37,062 nucleotides of DNA. Source: Cytophagales bacterium. GTDB lineage: Bacteria > Bacteroidota > Bacteroidia > Cytophagales > Spirosomataceae. Numbering within the stretch: position 1 is the stretch's first letter; every line of letters begins with the position of its first letter. The notes under the pieces were generated by a model, which ran no database searches, was not told the origin of the DNA, and saw only the letters and a list, made by a program, of their open reading frames with translations. The translations under genes were made by a program, and so were the position numbers. The DNA lies in assembly GCA_004292855.1 (NCBI GenBank), contig RDXN01000086.1, positions 1 through 37,062 of the forward strand, given 5' to 3'. This document shows positions 16,352-25,127 of the stretch, in pieces.

Positions 16352-17242
16352 TTACCTCTTCAAACCCGTTACCAGCGTCTCGTTGTATCGCCTTGCCACA
16401 GGCACCTCCAATTGACCATCCAGCAAATGGAGTTTGTAGCCTTGCGCATTGCCCGTTACGCGCTCCACCCGATCAAGGTTCACCACAAACGAACGGTGGC
16501 AGCGAACCAGCCGGGGGTGATCGACCAGTTGTGCTTCGAGCCGACCCAGGCTGCTTCTAAGAAGAGGCTTGTGCAGTTTTCCGTTTTGCAGATGATAAAT
16601 CGTGCAGTAATTGTCGCTCGACTCAATGTAGAGCAGGTTGGCAGGGGGGAGGCTAATGGTATCTTTTTCGTTGTCGGCAACAAGCGTGAGGGGCTGAGTT
16701 GGATCTGAATTTGTGATTAACGTTGGCTCTTCTTCGTCTTTATCTACACGCTCATTGTGCGTAACCTGCATCTGAGATGCTCCTTGCTCATATTGCCGGA
16801 GCTTCCGAACATAGCCATACAAGATGGTTCCTCCCACCGGGAAAACCCCCACCGTAAGTGTAAAGGACAAGGTCCAGAACAAGTTATCCCAGCCAAAAGG
16901 CAGTTGAAGCAAGTAACCCAAGTACAAGAAATTACCGACGGCAATACAGAGTACATTGAACAAAACGAAACCAACGCTCCGGCCAACGGTCCACCTGCGT
17001 TCGACAAAGAAGTTAGGAAAAAGAGCGGGCCAAACCACATAGGTCAGCGTTGTAATCAGAAACGTCACCAGACCGAAACCAATAAGCTTGATCTCTTTAT
17101 GGTCTGTTTGCCAGAGGTTTAGGTTAAATGGCTGAAAAATCAACAAGAAAAGGGCCACAAACACACCGATCAGAACCGCACTACGGACCTGCGCTCGTGG
17201 TGGCTCTAAAACAGCATACGGTTGGCGCAGAATACTGAACAT
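16352..17242 (-). CDS. Membrane-anchored LytTR-family DNA-binding regulator
   Basis: A 296-residue protein with four hydrophobic segments in residues ~20-150 and a charged linker, then a LytTR DNA-binding domain from ~200 to 296 (LLYIESSDNYCTIYH, LVRCHRSFVVNLDRV, the typical LytTR core). LytTR domains bind direct-repeat promoters through a mostly beta fold. There is no receiver domain, so the signal is probably sensed through the membrane part instead of by phosphorylation. It follows the rhomboid protease gene by 4 bases in the same direction, so the two are cotranscribed; a link between proteolysis and this membrane regulator is an attractive inference but unproven. Confidence 0.87.
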   Translation of the reverse strand: MFSILRQPYAVLEPPRAQVRSAVLIGVFVALFLLIFQPFNLNLWQTDHKEIKLIGFGLVTFLITTLTYVVWPALFPNFFVERRWTVGRSVGFVLFNVLCIAVGNFLYLGYLLQLPFGWDNLFWTLSFTLTVGVFPVGGTILYGYVRKLRQYEQGASQMQVTHNERVDKDEEEPTLITNSDPTQPLTLVADNEKDTISLPPANLLYIESSDNYCTIYHLQNGKLHKPLLRSSLGRLEAQLVDHPRLVRCHRSFVVNLDRVERVTGNAQGYKLHLLDGQLEVPVARRYNETLVTGLKR

Positions 17243-17246
17243 ACGC

Positions 17247-17870
17247 TTAGAACATGCGCCAGCTACCTACCTGCTGAATAAACGACCCCAACACACCCGG
17301 ATAGGCCACAATCATAAACACAATGCCGAACAAAGCACCGTACAAGTGGGCGTCGTGGTTGATGTTGCCCCGACCTTGCCGCGACTCATAAAACGAATAC
17401 GCCAGATACAGAATGCCGAAAATAAAGCCGGGAACACCTATCGGGATAAACAAGAGAAACATCTTTGTCAGCGGGCTGTACATAATAAAGGCAAATATCA
17501 CCGCCGACACGCCACCCGATGCCCCCAGCGAGTTGTAGCCGGGGTTATTCCGGTGCTTGATATACGTAGGCAAGTCCGACACCACAATGGCGACCAGATA
17601 GAACGCGATGAGCCAAATAGCATAATTCCCGCCGAATAAATAGGCAAACAACTGCTCGATCTGGCTCCCAAAAATATAGAAGCTGAACATGTTAAAGAAC
17701 AGGTGCCCCCAGTCGGCATGCAGGAACCCCGATGTCAGCAGCCGGTAATACTGTCCCCGTTGTGCCGTGATATACGGGTTCATAATCCAACGATCCATCA
17801 CACTGGGATCGTTCCAGGCCCACACGCTAATCGCGATTGTGATGCCAATAAGAATAAGGGTAATGCTCAT
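17247..17870 (-). CDS. Rhomboid-family intramembrane serine protease
   Basis: A 207-residue protein with about six transmembrane segments. Rhomboid landmarks are HADWGHLFFNM (residues 51-61), the catalytic GASGG with Ser118, and the catalytic His175 in NHDAHLYGALFG. Rhomboids cut membrane proteins within the bilayer; the substrate here is unknown. The start at 17870 (MSITLILIG) is preferred over one eight codons upstream that lies inside a palindromic repeat. It forms a two-gene unit with the LytTR regulator downstream. The polyprenyl synthase gene lies upstream in the same direction, but a 63-base inverted repeat separates them. Confidence 0.92.
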   Translation of the reverse strand: MSITLILIGITIAISVWAWNDPSVMDRWIMNPYITAQRGQYYRLLTSGFLHADWGHLFFNMFSFYIFGSQIEQLFAYLFGGNYAIWLIAFYLVAIVVSDLPTYIKHRNNPGYNSLGASGGVSAVIFAFIMYSPLTKMFLLFIPIGVPGFIFGILYLAYSFYESRQGRGNINHDAHLYGALFGIVFMIVAYPGVLGSFIQQVGSWRMF

Positions 17871-17876
17871 GTATTG

Positions 17877-17939
17877 TGTACGGCGGATTTGCAATCCGCC
17901 TGTAAGTTAGTTGAAAGCGGATTGCAAATCCGCCGTACA
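17877..17939 (+). repeat. REPIN-like perfect 23-bp inverted repeat (family C)
   Basis: The arms at 17877-17899 and 17917-17939 are exact reverse complements with a 17-base loop. Each arm itself contains a small hairpin, GCGGATTTGCAATCCGC (7-bp stem, 3-base loop), preceded by TGTACG. It fills the gap between the polyprenyl synthase stop and the rhomboid start. Confidence 0.9.
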
Positions 17940-17944
17940 GAAAA

Positions 17945-18916
17945 TCAGCTCTCGCGCTGAACGAGTTGGGTAGCAAAATCAATCAATAAGGCCTTGCGGG
18001 TTGGCTCGGCGGCAACCTGCTCGAAGTTAGCAAAGCCACGGGCGAAGTAATCGTCAATTCGGGACTCGGCCAGTTGCCGGATACCCAGTTGGTCGTAGAT
18101 GCGTGTTACGGCCTGCACTTTTTCAGCTTTGTCAAACTCGGTGCGGTTTAGCCAGTTGTGCAGTTCGGTTTTGAGAGAACCTTCGGCTTTTTCGAGGGCT
18201 TCGATGAGCATAAACGTCTTTTTATTGGCGATGATGTCGCCCCCTACCTGTTTACCAAATTTGACCGGGTCGCCATACACGTCGAGCAGGTCATCTTTGA
18301 GCTGAAAACCAATGCCGATGTTAATGCCGCCCTCGCGCAGGTGGGCCACGCTTGCCTCGTCGGCGCGGGCAATGAGGCCCCCCAATTCGAGTGCAAAACC
18401 GAGCAACACCGAGGTTTTGAGCTTGATCATCTCAATGTATTCGGCCTCGCTTACGTCGGTACGCGTCTCAAAATTCATATCGAGTTGTTGACCCTCGCAT
18501 ACCTCGGCAGCCGTCCGGTTGAATCGGGCCAGAACTTGCTTGATGATGGGCGTTTCAACGTCGAGCAAGAGTTCGTAGGCGTTCACCAGCATCACATCGC
18601 CCGACAAGATGGCGATATTATGGTTCCATTTTTCATGCACCGTGGGTTGCCCGCGCCGAAGCGGGGCCTGATCCATAATGTCGTCGTGCATGAGCGTAAA
18701 ATTATGGAACACCTCAACGGCAAGGGCGGGTTTAATGGCCTTCTGCCAGTCGTCGGTGAAGAGGTAGGTTCCCAACAGGGTCATGAGCGGGCGCAATCGC
18801 TTGCCGCCGAGGTCCATAATGTACCGGATGGGATCGTACAATTCGGCGGGATGGTCGCCGTAGTGAGTTGTCTTGATTTGGTTGGATAGGGCGTCAGCGA
18901 AAACGGCTGGGTTCAT
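17945..18916 (-). CDS. Polyprenyl (isoprenyl) diphosphate synthase
   Basis: A 323-residue head-to-tail prenyltransferase that condenses isopentenyl diphosphate onto an allylic diphosphate to make a longer isoprenoid, probably for menaquinone or another lipid. Motifs: GGKRLRP (37-43), the first Asp-rich motif DDIMD (78-82) followed by RRGQPT, LKTSVLLGFALELG, and the second Asp-rich motif DDLLD (208-212) with the usual FQLKDDLLDVYGD context. Chain length cannot be read with confidence. The start at 18916 (MNPAVFADAL) fits the family and lies downstream of a TATTTTTG promoter element; 18931 is an alternative. The longer open frame to 19057 runs into the neighbouring gene and is rejected. Confidence 0.93.
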   Translation of the reverse strand: MNPAVFADALSNQIKTTHYGDHPAELYDPIRYIMDLGGKRLRPLMTLLGTYLFTDDWQKAIKPALAVEVFHNFTLMHDDIMDQAPLRRGQPTVHEKWNHNIAILSGDVMLVNAYELLLDVETPIIKQVLARFNRTAAEVCEGQQLDMNFETRTDVSEAEYIEMIKLKTSVLLGFALELGGLIARADEASVAHLREGGINIGIGFQLKDDLLDVYGDPVKFGKQVGGDIIANKKTFMLIEALEKAEGSLKTELHNWLNRTEFDKAEKVQAVTRIYDQLGIRQLAESRIDDYFARGFANFEQVAAEPTRKALLIDFATQLVQRES

Positions 18917-18948
18917 CGGATAGGGCGGCATCCCGCAAGGTTGTGGGT

Positions 18949-18956
18949 CAAAAATA
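18949..18956 (-). promoter_or_regulatory. Bacteroidota -7 element (TATTTTTG) for the polyprenyl synthase gene
   Basis: On the minus strand TATTTTTG matches TAnnTTTG and ends 32 bases before the chosen start at 18916. This placement supports that start. Confidence 0.5.
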
Positions 18957-18968
18957 CGGAACGCATTC

Positions 18969-19802
18969 CTACCAGCCAATAACTCGTTTGTACAGTCGGT
19001 CTTCGGCAGTGCCCAATTGGCGACTAAATCGAAGCGACAATGAGAAATAACCATCACGTTTTACGCTATTGCCGCGCTGATCGCCGGGTTGCGCGGCAGC
19101 AAGACCAATCCCCAGCGCATACCGCCGGTCGGAGAGGGCACGGCCCAGGGGTTCAAGTTCGGCGAAGTCGGGGTAGACCGTGCTAACGTCGTCCAGATAA
19201 TCGCTGAACACCACCGTGTAGCCAAGTTCGGCGGCTATGCGGTAGCGGTAGCGGGTCAGCAGGGCGTGCCCGAGAGCTAGTTTCAGTACAGGGGGCACCC
19301 GGCTATACGCTACGTTTTCGGTGCGTTGTTTGGGCAAGCTTATGTACTTTCCCGCAAACCGGGTAAAGGTGTTCAGATACGTAAGGCCCAGACCGGCAAA
19401 GAGATAGGGGTTTAGAACCCGGTCGCGCTGATCGGCAGGGAACAGGTGCGTTTGGACGCCCACACAGAGTTCGGGATTGATGGCTGCAAACGAGAGGTTG
19501 TTAAACCAAACGCGGGTGTCGCGCTGCATGCCCCAAATGACGTATCCCCGTGCATCGGCCCGGAGTGCCATTCGTTCGTTGAATCGGTACAGCCCCGACA
19601 CTGCACAGGTCGCGCCCAACCGAGGCCGCTTAAGCAGGTCTTTCTCCTCGCTCATGTCGCCCGCGTAGCGCGTGGCCCCGCTCTCAAACGCTAGCCAGGA
19701 CGTTCCGGGTTTGTCTTCCCAGTATTTCCAGGGGCGGTATTGAGCCTGAGCAGTATTTGCCCAGAACAGGGCAATTAGGAGTAGTGTAATAAATCGATTC
19801 AA
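18969..19802 (-). CDS. Outer-membrane beta-barrel protein (DUF6089-like), TTG start
   Basis: About 277 residues. The chosen start is a TTG at 19802, which gives a clean signal peptide (NRFITLLLIALFWANTAQAQ after the initiator). The open frame continues upstream to 19925, but that stretch encodes tandem heptamer and REP sequence, so it is not real protein. The mature part has alternating aromatic strands (GYVIWGMQ, PYLFAGLGLTYLNTF, YRYRIAAELGYTVVFSDYLDDVST, GYFSLSLRFSRQL), consistent with a small 8- to 10-stranded barrel of the DUF6089/PorT-like type. Function unknown. It lies upstream of the polyprenyl synthase gene with a 52-base gap that contains a separate promoter-like element. Confidence 0.72.
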   Translation of the reverse strand: MNRFITLLLIALFWANTAQAQYRPWKYWEDKPGTSWLAFESGATRYAGDMSEEKDLLKRPRLGATCAVSGLYRFNERMALRADARGYVIWGMQRDTRVWFNNLSFAAINPELCVGVQTHLFPADQRDRVLNPYLFAGLGLTYLNTFTRFAGKYISLPKQRTENVAYSRVPPVLKLALGHALLTRYRYRIAAELGYTVVFSDYLDDVSTVYPDFAELEPLGRALSDRRYALGIGLAAAQPGDQRGNSVKRDGYFSLSLRFSRQLGTAEDRLYKRVIGW

Positions 19803-20113
19803 GTGTGTTACGGTACGGTTTTGGGTTAATGGGTGCAAGGTACGAAAAAAGGATGTAGGAGTGAGGAGTGAGGAGTGAGGAGTGAGGGGCCAATTATCCG
19901 CGTTACAGCCCCATCGGGGCGGCATGTTAATAGAAAAAAGTGCCGGTATTTAGTAGTAGCCCCATCGGGGCGATATGTTATTTGGCCCTCTTCACATACC
20001 GCCCCGATGGGGCTATTGGTCGCGTAAAATCCTTGATTTCTATTAACATGCCACCCCGATGGGGTTTTAGTTGAAAAGAATTCAAAAATTTGTGGGTGTA
20101 AGAGTAAAAATTT
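19803..20113 (+). other. Gene-free gap (311 bases) filled by repeats
   Basis: This gap between recQ (3' end) and the barrel gene (5' end) holds four perfect copies of the heptamer AGGAGTG at 19857-19884 and a nested cluster of four palindromic REP units at 19907-20064. I see no further gene in it. Confidence 0.8.
19907..20064 (+). repeat. Nested cluster of four CCCCATCGGGG REP units (two inverted pairs)
   Basis: Units 1 (19907-19936) and 2 (19958-19980) run forward; units 3 (19994-20014) and 4 (20037-20064) run inverted. All share the palindromic core CCCCATCGGGG followed by a tail like GGCATGTTAATAG. Units 1 and 4 match over 28 bases with one difference that would still pair G-U; units 2 and 3 form the inner pair. 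The cluster can therefore fold into a long double stem. Confidence 0.9.
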
Positions 20114-22054
20114 CTACTTTTTAATAACCAAGTTCCCCCCTGCATTGTACTGCAAAACCTCTTCGGCCAGCATTTGCTGAACGGCCTGCGCCAGAGTTTC
20201 GGTATTGGTTTGGGCGAAATAATCGGCGAGTTGGCGGGGCGAGACGCCGGTTTGGGCCGTTTGGACCACGTACTGCCGGACTTGTTCGCGCACGGCATCC
20301 GTTTGTTCGGGTCGGGGCTTTTGTTTCAGGCAGTTGTCGCAAATGCCGCACGGTTGGGAGGGGTTTTCGCCGAAATAAGCCTGCAACAGGCGCGTGCGGC
20401 ACTGCACGGGGTTCTGCACGTAGGCCACCATCGCCCGCACTTTAGTCATGGCGCGTTGCTTGCGCTCGGCGAGCAGGCGCGTGTCGATGGGCAGTTGATT
20501 GGCGTCGATTCGGGGCGTCAGGAACGTCAGTTGAGGTTTGTCTTTCTGTTGCTCGTAGATCAGAATGCCCCGTTCATGCAGTTGTTTCAACAGAGCAACA
20601 ATCTCTTTCTGGTCGATAAAGAACGCCCGCGCCAGGGCTGTTTCGGAGATGGTGATGAAGTCGGTGAACAACTCGCCCCCGTACATACGCAGGAGCAATT
20701 TTACGAACGGTTCGTAGTTCGGATTTCGTAGCTGAAACTCGTATAACTCCCTGTTGTTAAGACTCATCATAGCCCGTGAGGGCCGGAAATAGCTCTCAGT
20801 CAGGTCGATAAACCCTTCGTGTTGCAATTGTTTCAGGGCAAAGTGGGTGTCTTGCGAGGGCAGTTGAAAGGTGCTCACAAACGTGGGCATGTCGAAGTCG
20901 TAGCTCGCAAACTGCCCCCCGCCGGTAGGCACGGCGGTATAGTTGGCTAGGGCCTGATAGGTTCGTTTCAGCAGCTCAACAGGCGGGTACTGCTGCTCGG
21001 TGCGGGCCTCCACGGTTGTCAGGTCGGCGTCGGTATGGAGCAATACGGCGTAGGCTTTTTGTCCGTCGCGCCCGGCCCGGCCTGCTTCCTGGTAATAGGC
21101 TTCGGGGGTGTCGGGCACGTCGAGGTGGACCACCACCCGCACGTTGGGCTTGTCGATGCCCATCCCAAACGCGTTTGTTGCCACAATGACCCGGATACGG
21201 TCGTCGATCCAGGCCGTTTGCTTTTCGTCACGTTGCTGGGTTGTCAGGCCGGCGTGGTAAAAATCGGCAGAGATGTTGTTGCGATACAGAAACTCGGCCA
21301 CCTGCTGCGTTTGTCGGCGGCTGCGCACATACACGATGGCACTGCCGCGCACATTGCTCAGAATTTTGAGTAACCGTACTTCCTTATCACTTTCCGTCAG
21401 AGCCGAGTACGACAGGTTGGGGCGGGCAAAGGTCTGCCTGAAAACCGACGGTCCGTCGCCACGGGGGTGTCCGTCGGGGCCGGGGCGCATGACCAGCCGA
21501 TCCACAATGTCGGCCTGTACATCGGGAGTAGCCGAGGCCGTGAGGGCGATAACCGGCACCGACTGAGGCAGAATGGCGCGGAAATCGGCAATTTGCAGAT
21601 ACGGCGGGCGAAAATCATACCCCCAGGCCGAGATACAGTGAGCCTCATCGACAGCCAACAAACAGACCTTCATTTGCTTAGCCCGTTCGATAACGATTTC
21701 GGTTTGGAGCCGTTCGGGCGAGACGTACAGGAACTTGGTATTGCCGTAAATGCAGTTGTCGAGCGTGGAGTCGATCTCGCGCCAGTGCATCCCCGAATAG
21801 ATAGCCGCAGCCGGAATGCCCCTCCGTTTGAGTTGCTCCACCTGATCTTTCATGAGCGCGATAAGGGGCGTTACCACAATACAAACGCCCTCCATCACGA
21901 GCGTAGGCACCTGAAAACAAAGCGATTTACCCCCACCCGTCGGCATCAGCACCAGCGCGTCGCCCCCTTTCAGCACCGTCTGGACGATGTCTTCCTGCAA
22001 CGGACGAAACGCCGAATACCCCCAATACTGCTGTAAAACCTCGTGTGGCGTCAT
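20114..22054 (-). CDS. recQ: ATP-dependent DNA helicase RecQ
   Basis: A 646-residue SF2 DNA helicase that unwinds 3'-5' in recombination and fork repair. Visible are the N-terminal glutamine-containing region (FRPLQEDIV), Walker A MPTGGGKS (37-44), DEAH (136-139) followed by the RecQ aromatic-rich loop ISAWGYDFRP, and the helicase C motifs GMGIDKPNVR and YYQEAGRAGRDG. Then comes the zinc-binding RQC part with CRTRLLQAYFGE and CGICDNC, and a winged-helix-like end. There is no HRDC domain. A small Gly/Pro-rich insertion (PGPDGHPRGDGP) sits before the FARPNLSY segment where relatives are shorter. The adjacent DNA downstream is the REP cluster. Confidence 0.95.
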   Translation of the reverse strand: MTPHEVLQQYWGYSAFRPLQEDIVQTVLKGGDALVLMPTGGGKSLCFQVPTLVMEGVCIVVTPLIALMKDQVEQLKRRGIPAAAIYSGMHWREIDSTLDNCIYGNTKFLYVSPERLQTEIVIERAKQMKVCLLAVDEAHCISAWGYDFRPPYLQIADFRAILPQSVPVIALTASATPDVQADIVDRLVMRPGPDGHPRGDGPSVFRQTFARPNLSYSALTESDKEVRLLKILSNVRGSAIVYVRSRRQTQQVAEFLYRNNISADFYHAGLTTQQRDEKQTAWIDDRIRVIVATNAFGMGIDKPNVRVVVHLDVPDTPEAYYQEAGRAGRDGQKAYAVLLHTDADLTTVEARTEQQYPPVELLKRTYQALANYTAVPTGGGQFASYDFDMPTFVSTFQLPSQDTHFALKQLQHEGFIDLTESYFRPSRAMMSLNNRELYEFQLRNPNYEPFVKLLLRMYGGELFTDFITISETALARAFFIDQKEIVALLKQLHERGILIYEQQKDKPQLTFLTPRIDANQLPIDTRLLAERKQRAMTKVRAMVAYVQNPVQCRTRLLQAYFGENPSQPCGICDNCLKQKPRPEQTDAVREQVRQYVVQTAQTGVSPRQLADYFAQTNTETLAQAVQQMLAEEVLQYNAGGNLVIKK

Positions 22055-22076
22055 GCAACGATTATCTCCTACCGTA

Positions 22077-22084
22077 CAAATTTA
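22077..22084 (-). promoter_or_regulatory. Bacteroidota -7 element (TAAATTTG) for recQ
   Basis: TAAATTTG on the minus strand fits TAnnTTTG and lies 22 bases before the recQ start. No -33 element at canonical spacing was seen. Confidence 0.4.
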
Positions 22085-22166
22085 ACCCATCAACAGACAA
22101 TTAAGCCGAAGAATCGTTTTGTAAACACACACGCAACGATTAGATTCGGAGGTTCGTAGTGAATAG

Positions 22167-22185
22167 CTAGAGATGTCATCTCTAG
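22167..22185 (+). repeat. Perfect 19-bp palindrome CTAGAGATG-T-CATCTCTAG (family D)
   Basis: Two 9-base arms around a single T, in the divergent gap between recQ and the T9SS metalloprotease gene. The core AGATGTCATCTCT occurs again at 29852-29864, with a variant inverted copy at 29831-29844. Confidence 0.75.
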
Positions 22186-22266
22186 AATACCAGAACACGC
22201 TTTTGTATCGTTACCAGTTCAGTCCAATTTGTCTCGATTTGCTCTAACACTTTACGTTACCTTCAC

Positions 22267-24987
22267 ATGCGATTTTTGTTTGCCGCCCGACTACTGGCCT
22301 TCATCGGCTTTTGGTCTATCATGAGTACGGCACTGGGGCAAAAAACAGCTTCACGCTCTGCTTATCAGAACTTTGCCATGCAGATGCGCCTGTCCGAACC
22401 GGCGGGAACAACCTGCACCGCCCGGCTCGACAATAAAAACTTTTATTCCATTCCGGCCCCCGACGCGTTCCTGAAAGCGCGGGGCAGTGCCAACGCACGG
22501 GTAGCGGCTCCGCAAACATCCACGTTTGTGGTGACCTATAACGGCTTTCCCGAAAACGCGAAAGCCGCCTTTCAATTGGCTGTCGATATCTGGCAGTCGA
22601 TTATTGTTTCGCCAATTCCGATTCGGATACGGGCTAACTGGACTCCCCTGGGCAACCCCACCCGGAGCCGCGTAACGCTTGGTAGCGCAAGCCCGACAAG
22701 TTTTTGGCGACCGTTCGGCCCTGCCCAAAAAGTAGATGCATTCTATCCGATTGCGTTGGCCGAAAAAATATCCCGCCGAAACATCAATGGCAATACGCCC
22801 GACATCTCGGCCAATTTCAACAGCTCAGTTACAAGCTGGTATCTGGGTACTGATGGTAAACCCGGCCCAAATCAATTGGATTTCACCACTGTAGTGCTTC
22901 ACGAAATTGGTCATGGTCTCGGTTTTTTCAGTGGGCGAAGTGTGGGAAACAACAACACGGCAAGTTTGCGTCCATTTATTGTGTTCGATGCGTTTGTTGA
23001 AAACGGACAGGGGCAACGAGTAGTTGATGAGACCGTGTTTGCCCCCGGTTCAGCGGTTTTATACAACCAGTTTGTAGGCGACAATCTGTTTTTCAATGGG
23101 CCGATTCTGCAACGGAAGACAGGTCAGAAAGCCCGATTGTTTGCTCCAGCCACGTTTCAGGGTGGTTCGAGTACCTCACACCTTGACGAGCGGACGTATC
23201 CCGATGGAAACATAAACGAGTTAATGACGCCCGAAGCCAGCAATGGCGTGGCCAACTTCAATCCCGGTCCGCTCACACTGGGCATATTTGAGGACATGGA
23301 GTGGAAAACCACCTCGATTATTCATGAAGAAGATAACCGCATTCGCGATAGCGAAGATATTGTTGATCGCGTGTTGAGAGTTACCGTCACGAGCGACACG
23401 ACGCTGACACCTAACTCCGTTCGGTTGTTCATCGGTCGGGGGGCCTCCGTGACCAACACGGCCAGTTATTCGGCGGTGACGCCCACCCGCGTGGGTAATA
23501 CCGACGTGTATACCTACACCCTGCCCGCCAGCCTTGCGACGGGTCAGATTGGGTATTACTTCCAGGCACAGGATGCATCGGGCCGTACGTTTACGAATCC
23601 CGGTAAGTTCTCTGGTAGCGGTCAGCAATTTGCCTATCGCGCCACCCTCGGCCCCGACAATGTAGCTCCCAGTATTACGCAGTTGGGGCTTCGGGCCAAT
23701 GCGTTGTATACGTCGCCTGCGGCTACAACTACAGCCGGAACCAACAGCTACTATATTATTGCCGGAGCCACCGACACCCTGCAGGTAAGTGCTATTATCC
23801 GGGACGACCGCACCACAGGCGTCGATACGGCCTACGTTGAATATCAAGTTAATGGCGTAGCACAAACACCCACTCCCCTTCGATACTCGACCCAAACAAG
23901 AATTCTAACGGACGCCGAAGACGAAGTCGACAGCGTTTATATTGGTCGATTGCGTTTTTCGACAGGGTCGTTGGTGGCCGGAACACGAATTCAGTACCGA
24001 ATTGTGGCTATTGACAGTACCCGTGCGCGCAACCGGGTTGTTTTCCCGGCTACGGGTTTTTATGAGGTCGTTGTGGTGGCTCCGCAAACTACTGCCCGAA
24101 CGAGCTACAGCAACAATTTTGATAATCCAACCGCAACGGCAGCCGACTTTGCTACGAACGGCTTTAACATTGGTCAACCGTCGGGTTTCCAGAGTCCGTT
24201 GTTACAGTCGGACCACCCCTATCGCGATGGGAATACGTTCGATTTTGAGAATAACACATCGGCTCTTCTGCTGGCCCCGATTCGCCTGAAAGCGAACCCT
24301 GATAGTGCCAAAATCCGGTTTGATGAAATCGCGCTTGTCGAACCCGGCGAGTTGGGCAGTATTTACGGCTCGCCCGATTTCTACGATTACGTAATTGTGG
24401 AAGGCTCCAAAGACAACGGCCGTACCTGGCAGCAATTTGAGGTGGGTTACGACGCCACTGACTTCGCGGCCTGGGAACGCGCCTGGAACTCCAGCATCAC
24501 CGGAACGGGCATCAACACCCGCTCGTCGGCGGTGGGGGCACCAAACTTGTTCAGAAAGCAGGAGATTTCAATGCTTGAAAACGGTCTGTTCCGGCCAAAC
24601 GACGTGGTACTGATTCGGTTCCGACTCTATGCCGATCAGGGTGCGTTTGGTTGGGGTTGGGCCATCGACAACTTGCAGGTGCAAATTCCACCCCCACCCC
24701 CTATTCTGGCCGTTGAACCCACCAAGCCTACGCTGTTTTCTGTTTACCCCAACCCGTCGAGCAACGGTATCATTCGGGTAGAGGCTCAGTTGGCGAAAGT
24801 TGCCACCGAAGCAGGCCTGACGCTGACCAGCCCGATGGGTCAAACGATTCGGTCGCTCACCTTGCCTGTTCGCGGCACCACAATTAATGAGCAGGTTGAT
24901 CTGGGCCAATTGCCTACGGGTCTGTACTTCCTGCAACTCAAAGCGGGCGACACGGTGGAGACCAAGAAGATTATGATTGCGCGATGA
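22267..24987 (+). CDS. Secreted zinc metalloprotease-like protein with T9SS sorting domain
   Basis: A 906-residue exported protein. A signal peptide covers about residues 1-24 (FIGFWSIMSTALGQ). The zinc-binding motif HEIGHGLGFF is at 212-221, with His212, Glu213 and His216 as ligands and catalytic base, so the N-terminal ~330 residues are probably a metallopeptidase. The middle holds beta-sandwich regions, with a jelly-roll-like part around residues 600-810 (YSNNFDNP ... GWGWAIDNLQV). The end (FSVYPNPSSNGIIRV ... GLYFLQLKAGD ... KKIMIAR) is a type A T9SS C-terminal domain. It is probably released or attached at the cell surface; the protein it cuts is unknown. It is a monocistronic gene with repeats on both sides. 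Confidence 0.85.
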   Translation: MRFLFAARLLAFIGFWSIMSTALGQKTASRSAYQNFAMQMRLSEPAGTTCTARLDNKNFYSIPAPDAFLKARGSANARVAAPQTSTFVVTYNGFPENAKAAFQLAVDIWQSIIVSPIPIRIRANWTPLGNPTRSRVTLGSASPTSFWRPFGPAQKVDAFYPIALAEKISRRNINGNTPDISANFNSSVTSWYLGTDGKPGPNQLDFTTVVLHEIGHGLGFFSGRSVGNNNTASLRPFIVFDAFVENGQGQRVVDETVFAPGSAVLYNQFVGDNLFFNGPILQRKTGQKARLFAPATFQGGSSTSHLDERTYPDGNINELMTPEASNGVANFNPGPLTLGIFEDMEWKTTSIIHEEDNRIRDSEDIVDRVLRVTVTSDTTLTPNSVRLFIGRGASVTNTASYSAVTPTRVGNTDVYTYTLPASLATGQIGYYFQAQDASGRTFTNPGKFSGSGQQFAYRATLGPDNVAPSITQLGLRANALYTSPAATTTAGTNSYYIIAGATDTLQVSAIIRDDRTTGVDTAYVEYQVNGVAQTPTPLRYSTQTRILTDAEDEVDSVYIGRLRFSTGSLVAGTRIQYRIVAIDSTRARNRVVFPATGFYEVVVVAPQTTARTSYSNNFDNPTATAADFATNGFNIGQPSGFQSPLLQSDHPYRDGNTFDFENNTSALLLAPIRLKANPDSAKIRFDEIALVEPGELGSIYGSPDFYDYVIVEGSKDNGRTWQQFEVGYDATDFAAWERAWNSSITGTGINTRSSAVGAPNLFRKQEISMLENGLFRPNDVVLIRFRLYADQGAFGWGWAIDNLQVQIPPPPPILAVEPTKPTLFSVYPNPSSNGIIRVEAQLAKVATEAGLTLTSPMGQTIRSLTLPVRGTTINEQVDLGQLPTGLYFLQLKAGDTVETKKIMIAR

Positions 24988-24993
24988 TGGATT

Positions 24994-25084
24994 GGAACAC
25001 GGATTGAACAGATTTAACGGGTATAAACAGATTTTTTAGGAAGCAATCCGTTTCAATCTGTTAGATCAGTTCAATCCGTGTTCC
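24994..25084 (+). repeat. Inverted repeat with GGAACACGGATTGAAC ends
   Basis: GGAACACGGATTGAAC at 24994-25009 is exactly complementary to 25069-25084; the interior has further partial repeats (ACAGATT, twice forward and once inverted as AATCTGT). It fills the gap before the carboxypeptidase gene and may also act as a terminator for the T9SS gene. Confidence 0.82.
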
Positions 25085-25127
25085 CATCTTTGCGTTTCTG
25101 CTTCAGCAGACAACGCTTATTAACAAG

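Noticed and set aside
19857-19884. Functional tandem repeat (AGGAGTG x4)
   Set aside because: It is a short simple repeat in a gap already full of REP units; there is no sign of phase-variable coding.
19803-19925. N-terminal extension of the barrel protein up to 19925
   Set aside because: The extension encodes the AGGAGTG tandem repeat and a REP unit and precedes a clean signal peptide, so the TTG at 19802 was preferred.
20174-20731. Plus-strand open frame opposite recQ (185 codons)
   Set aside because: It lies wholly within conserved recQ coding sequence and has no family resemblance; codon bias of the sense gene explains it.
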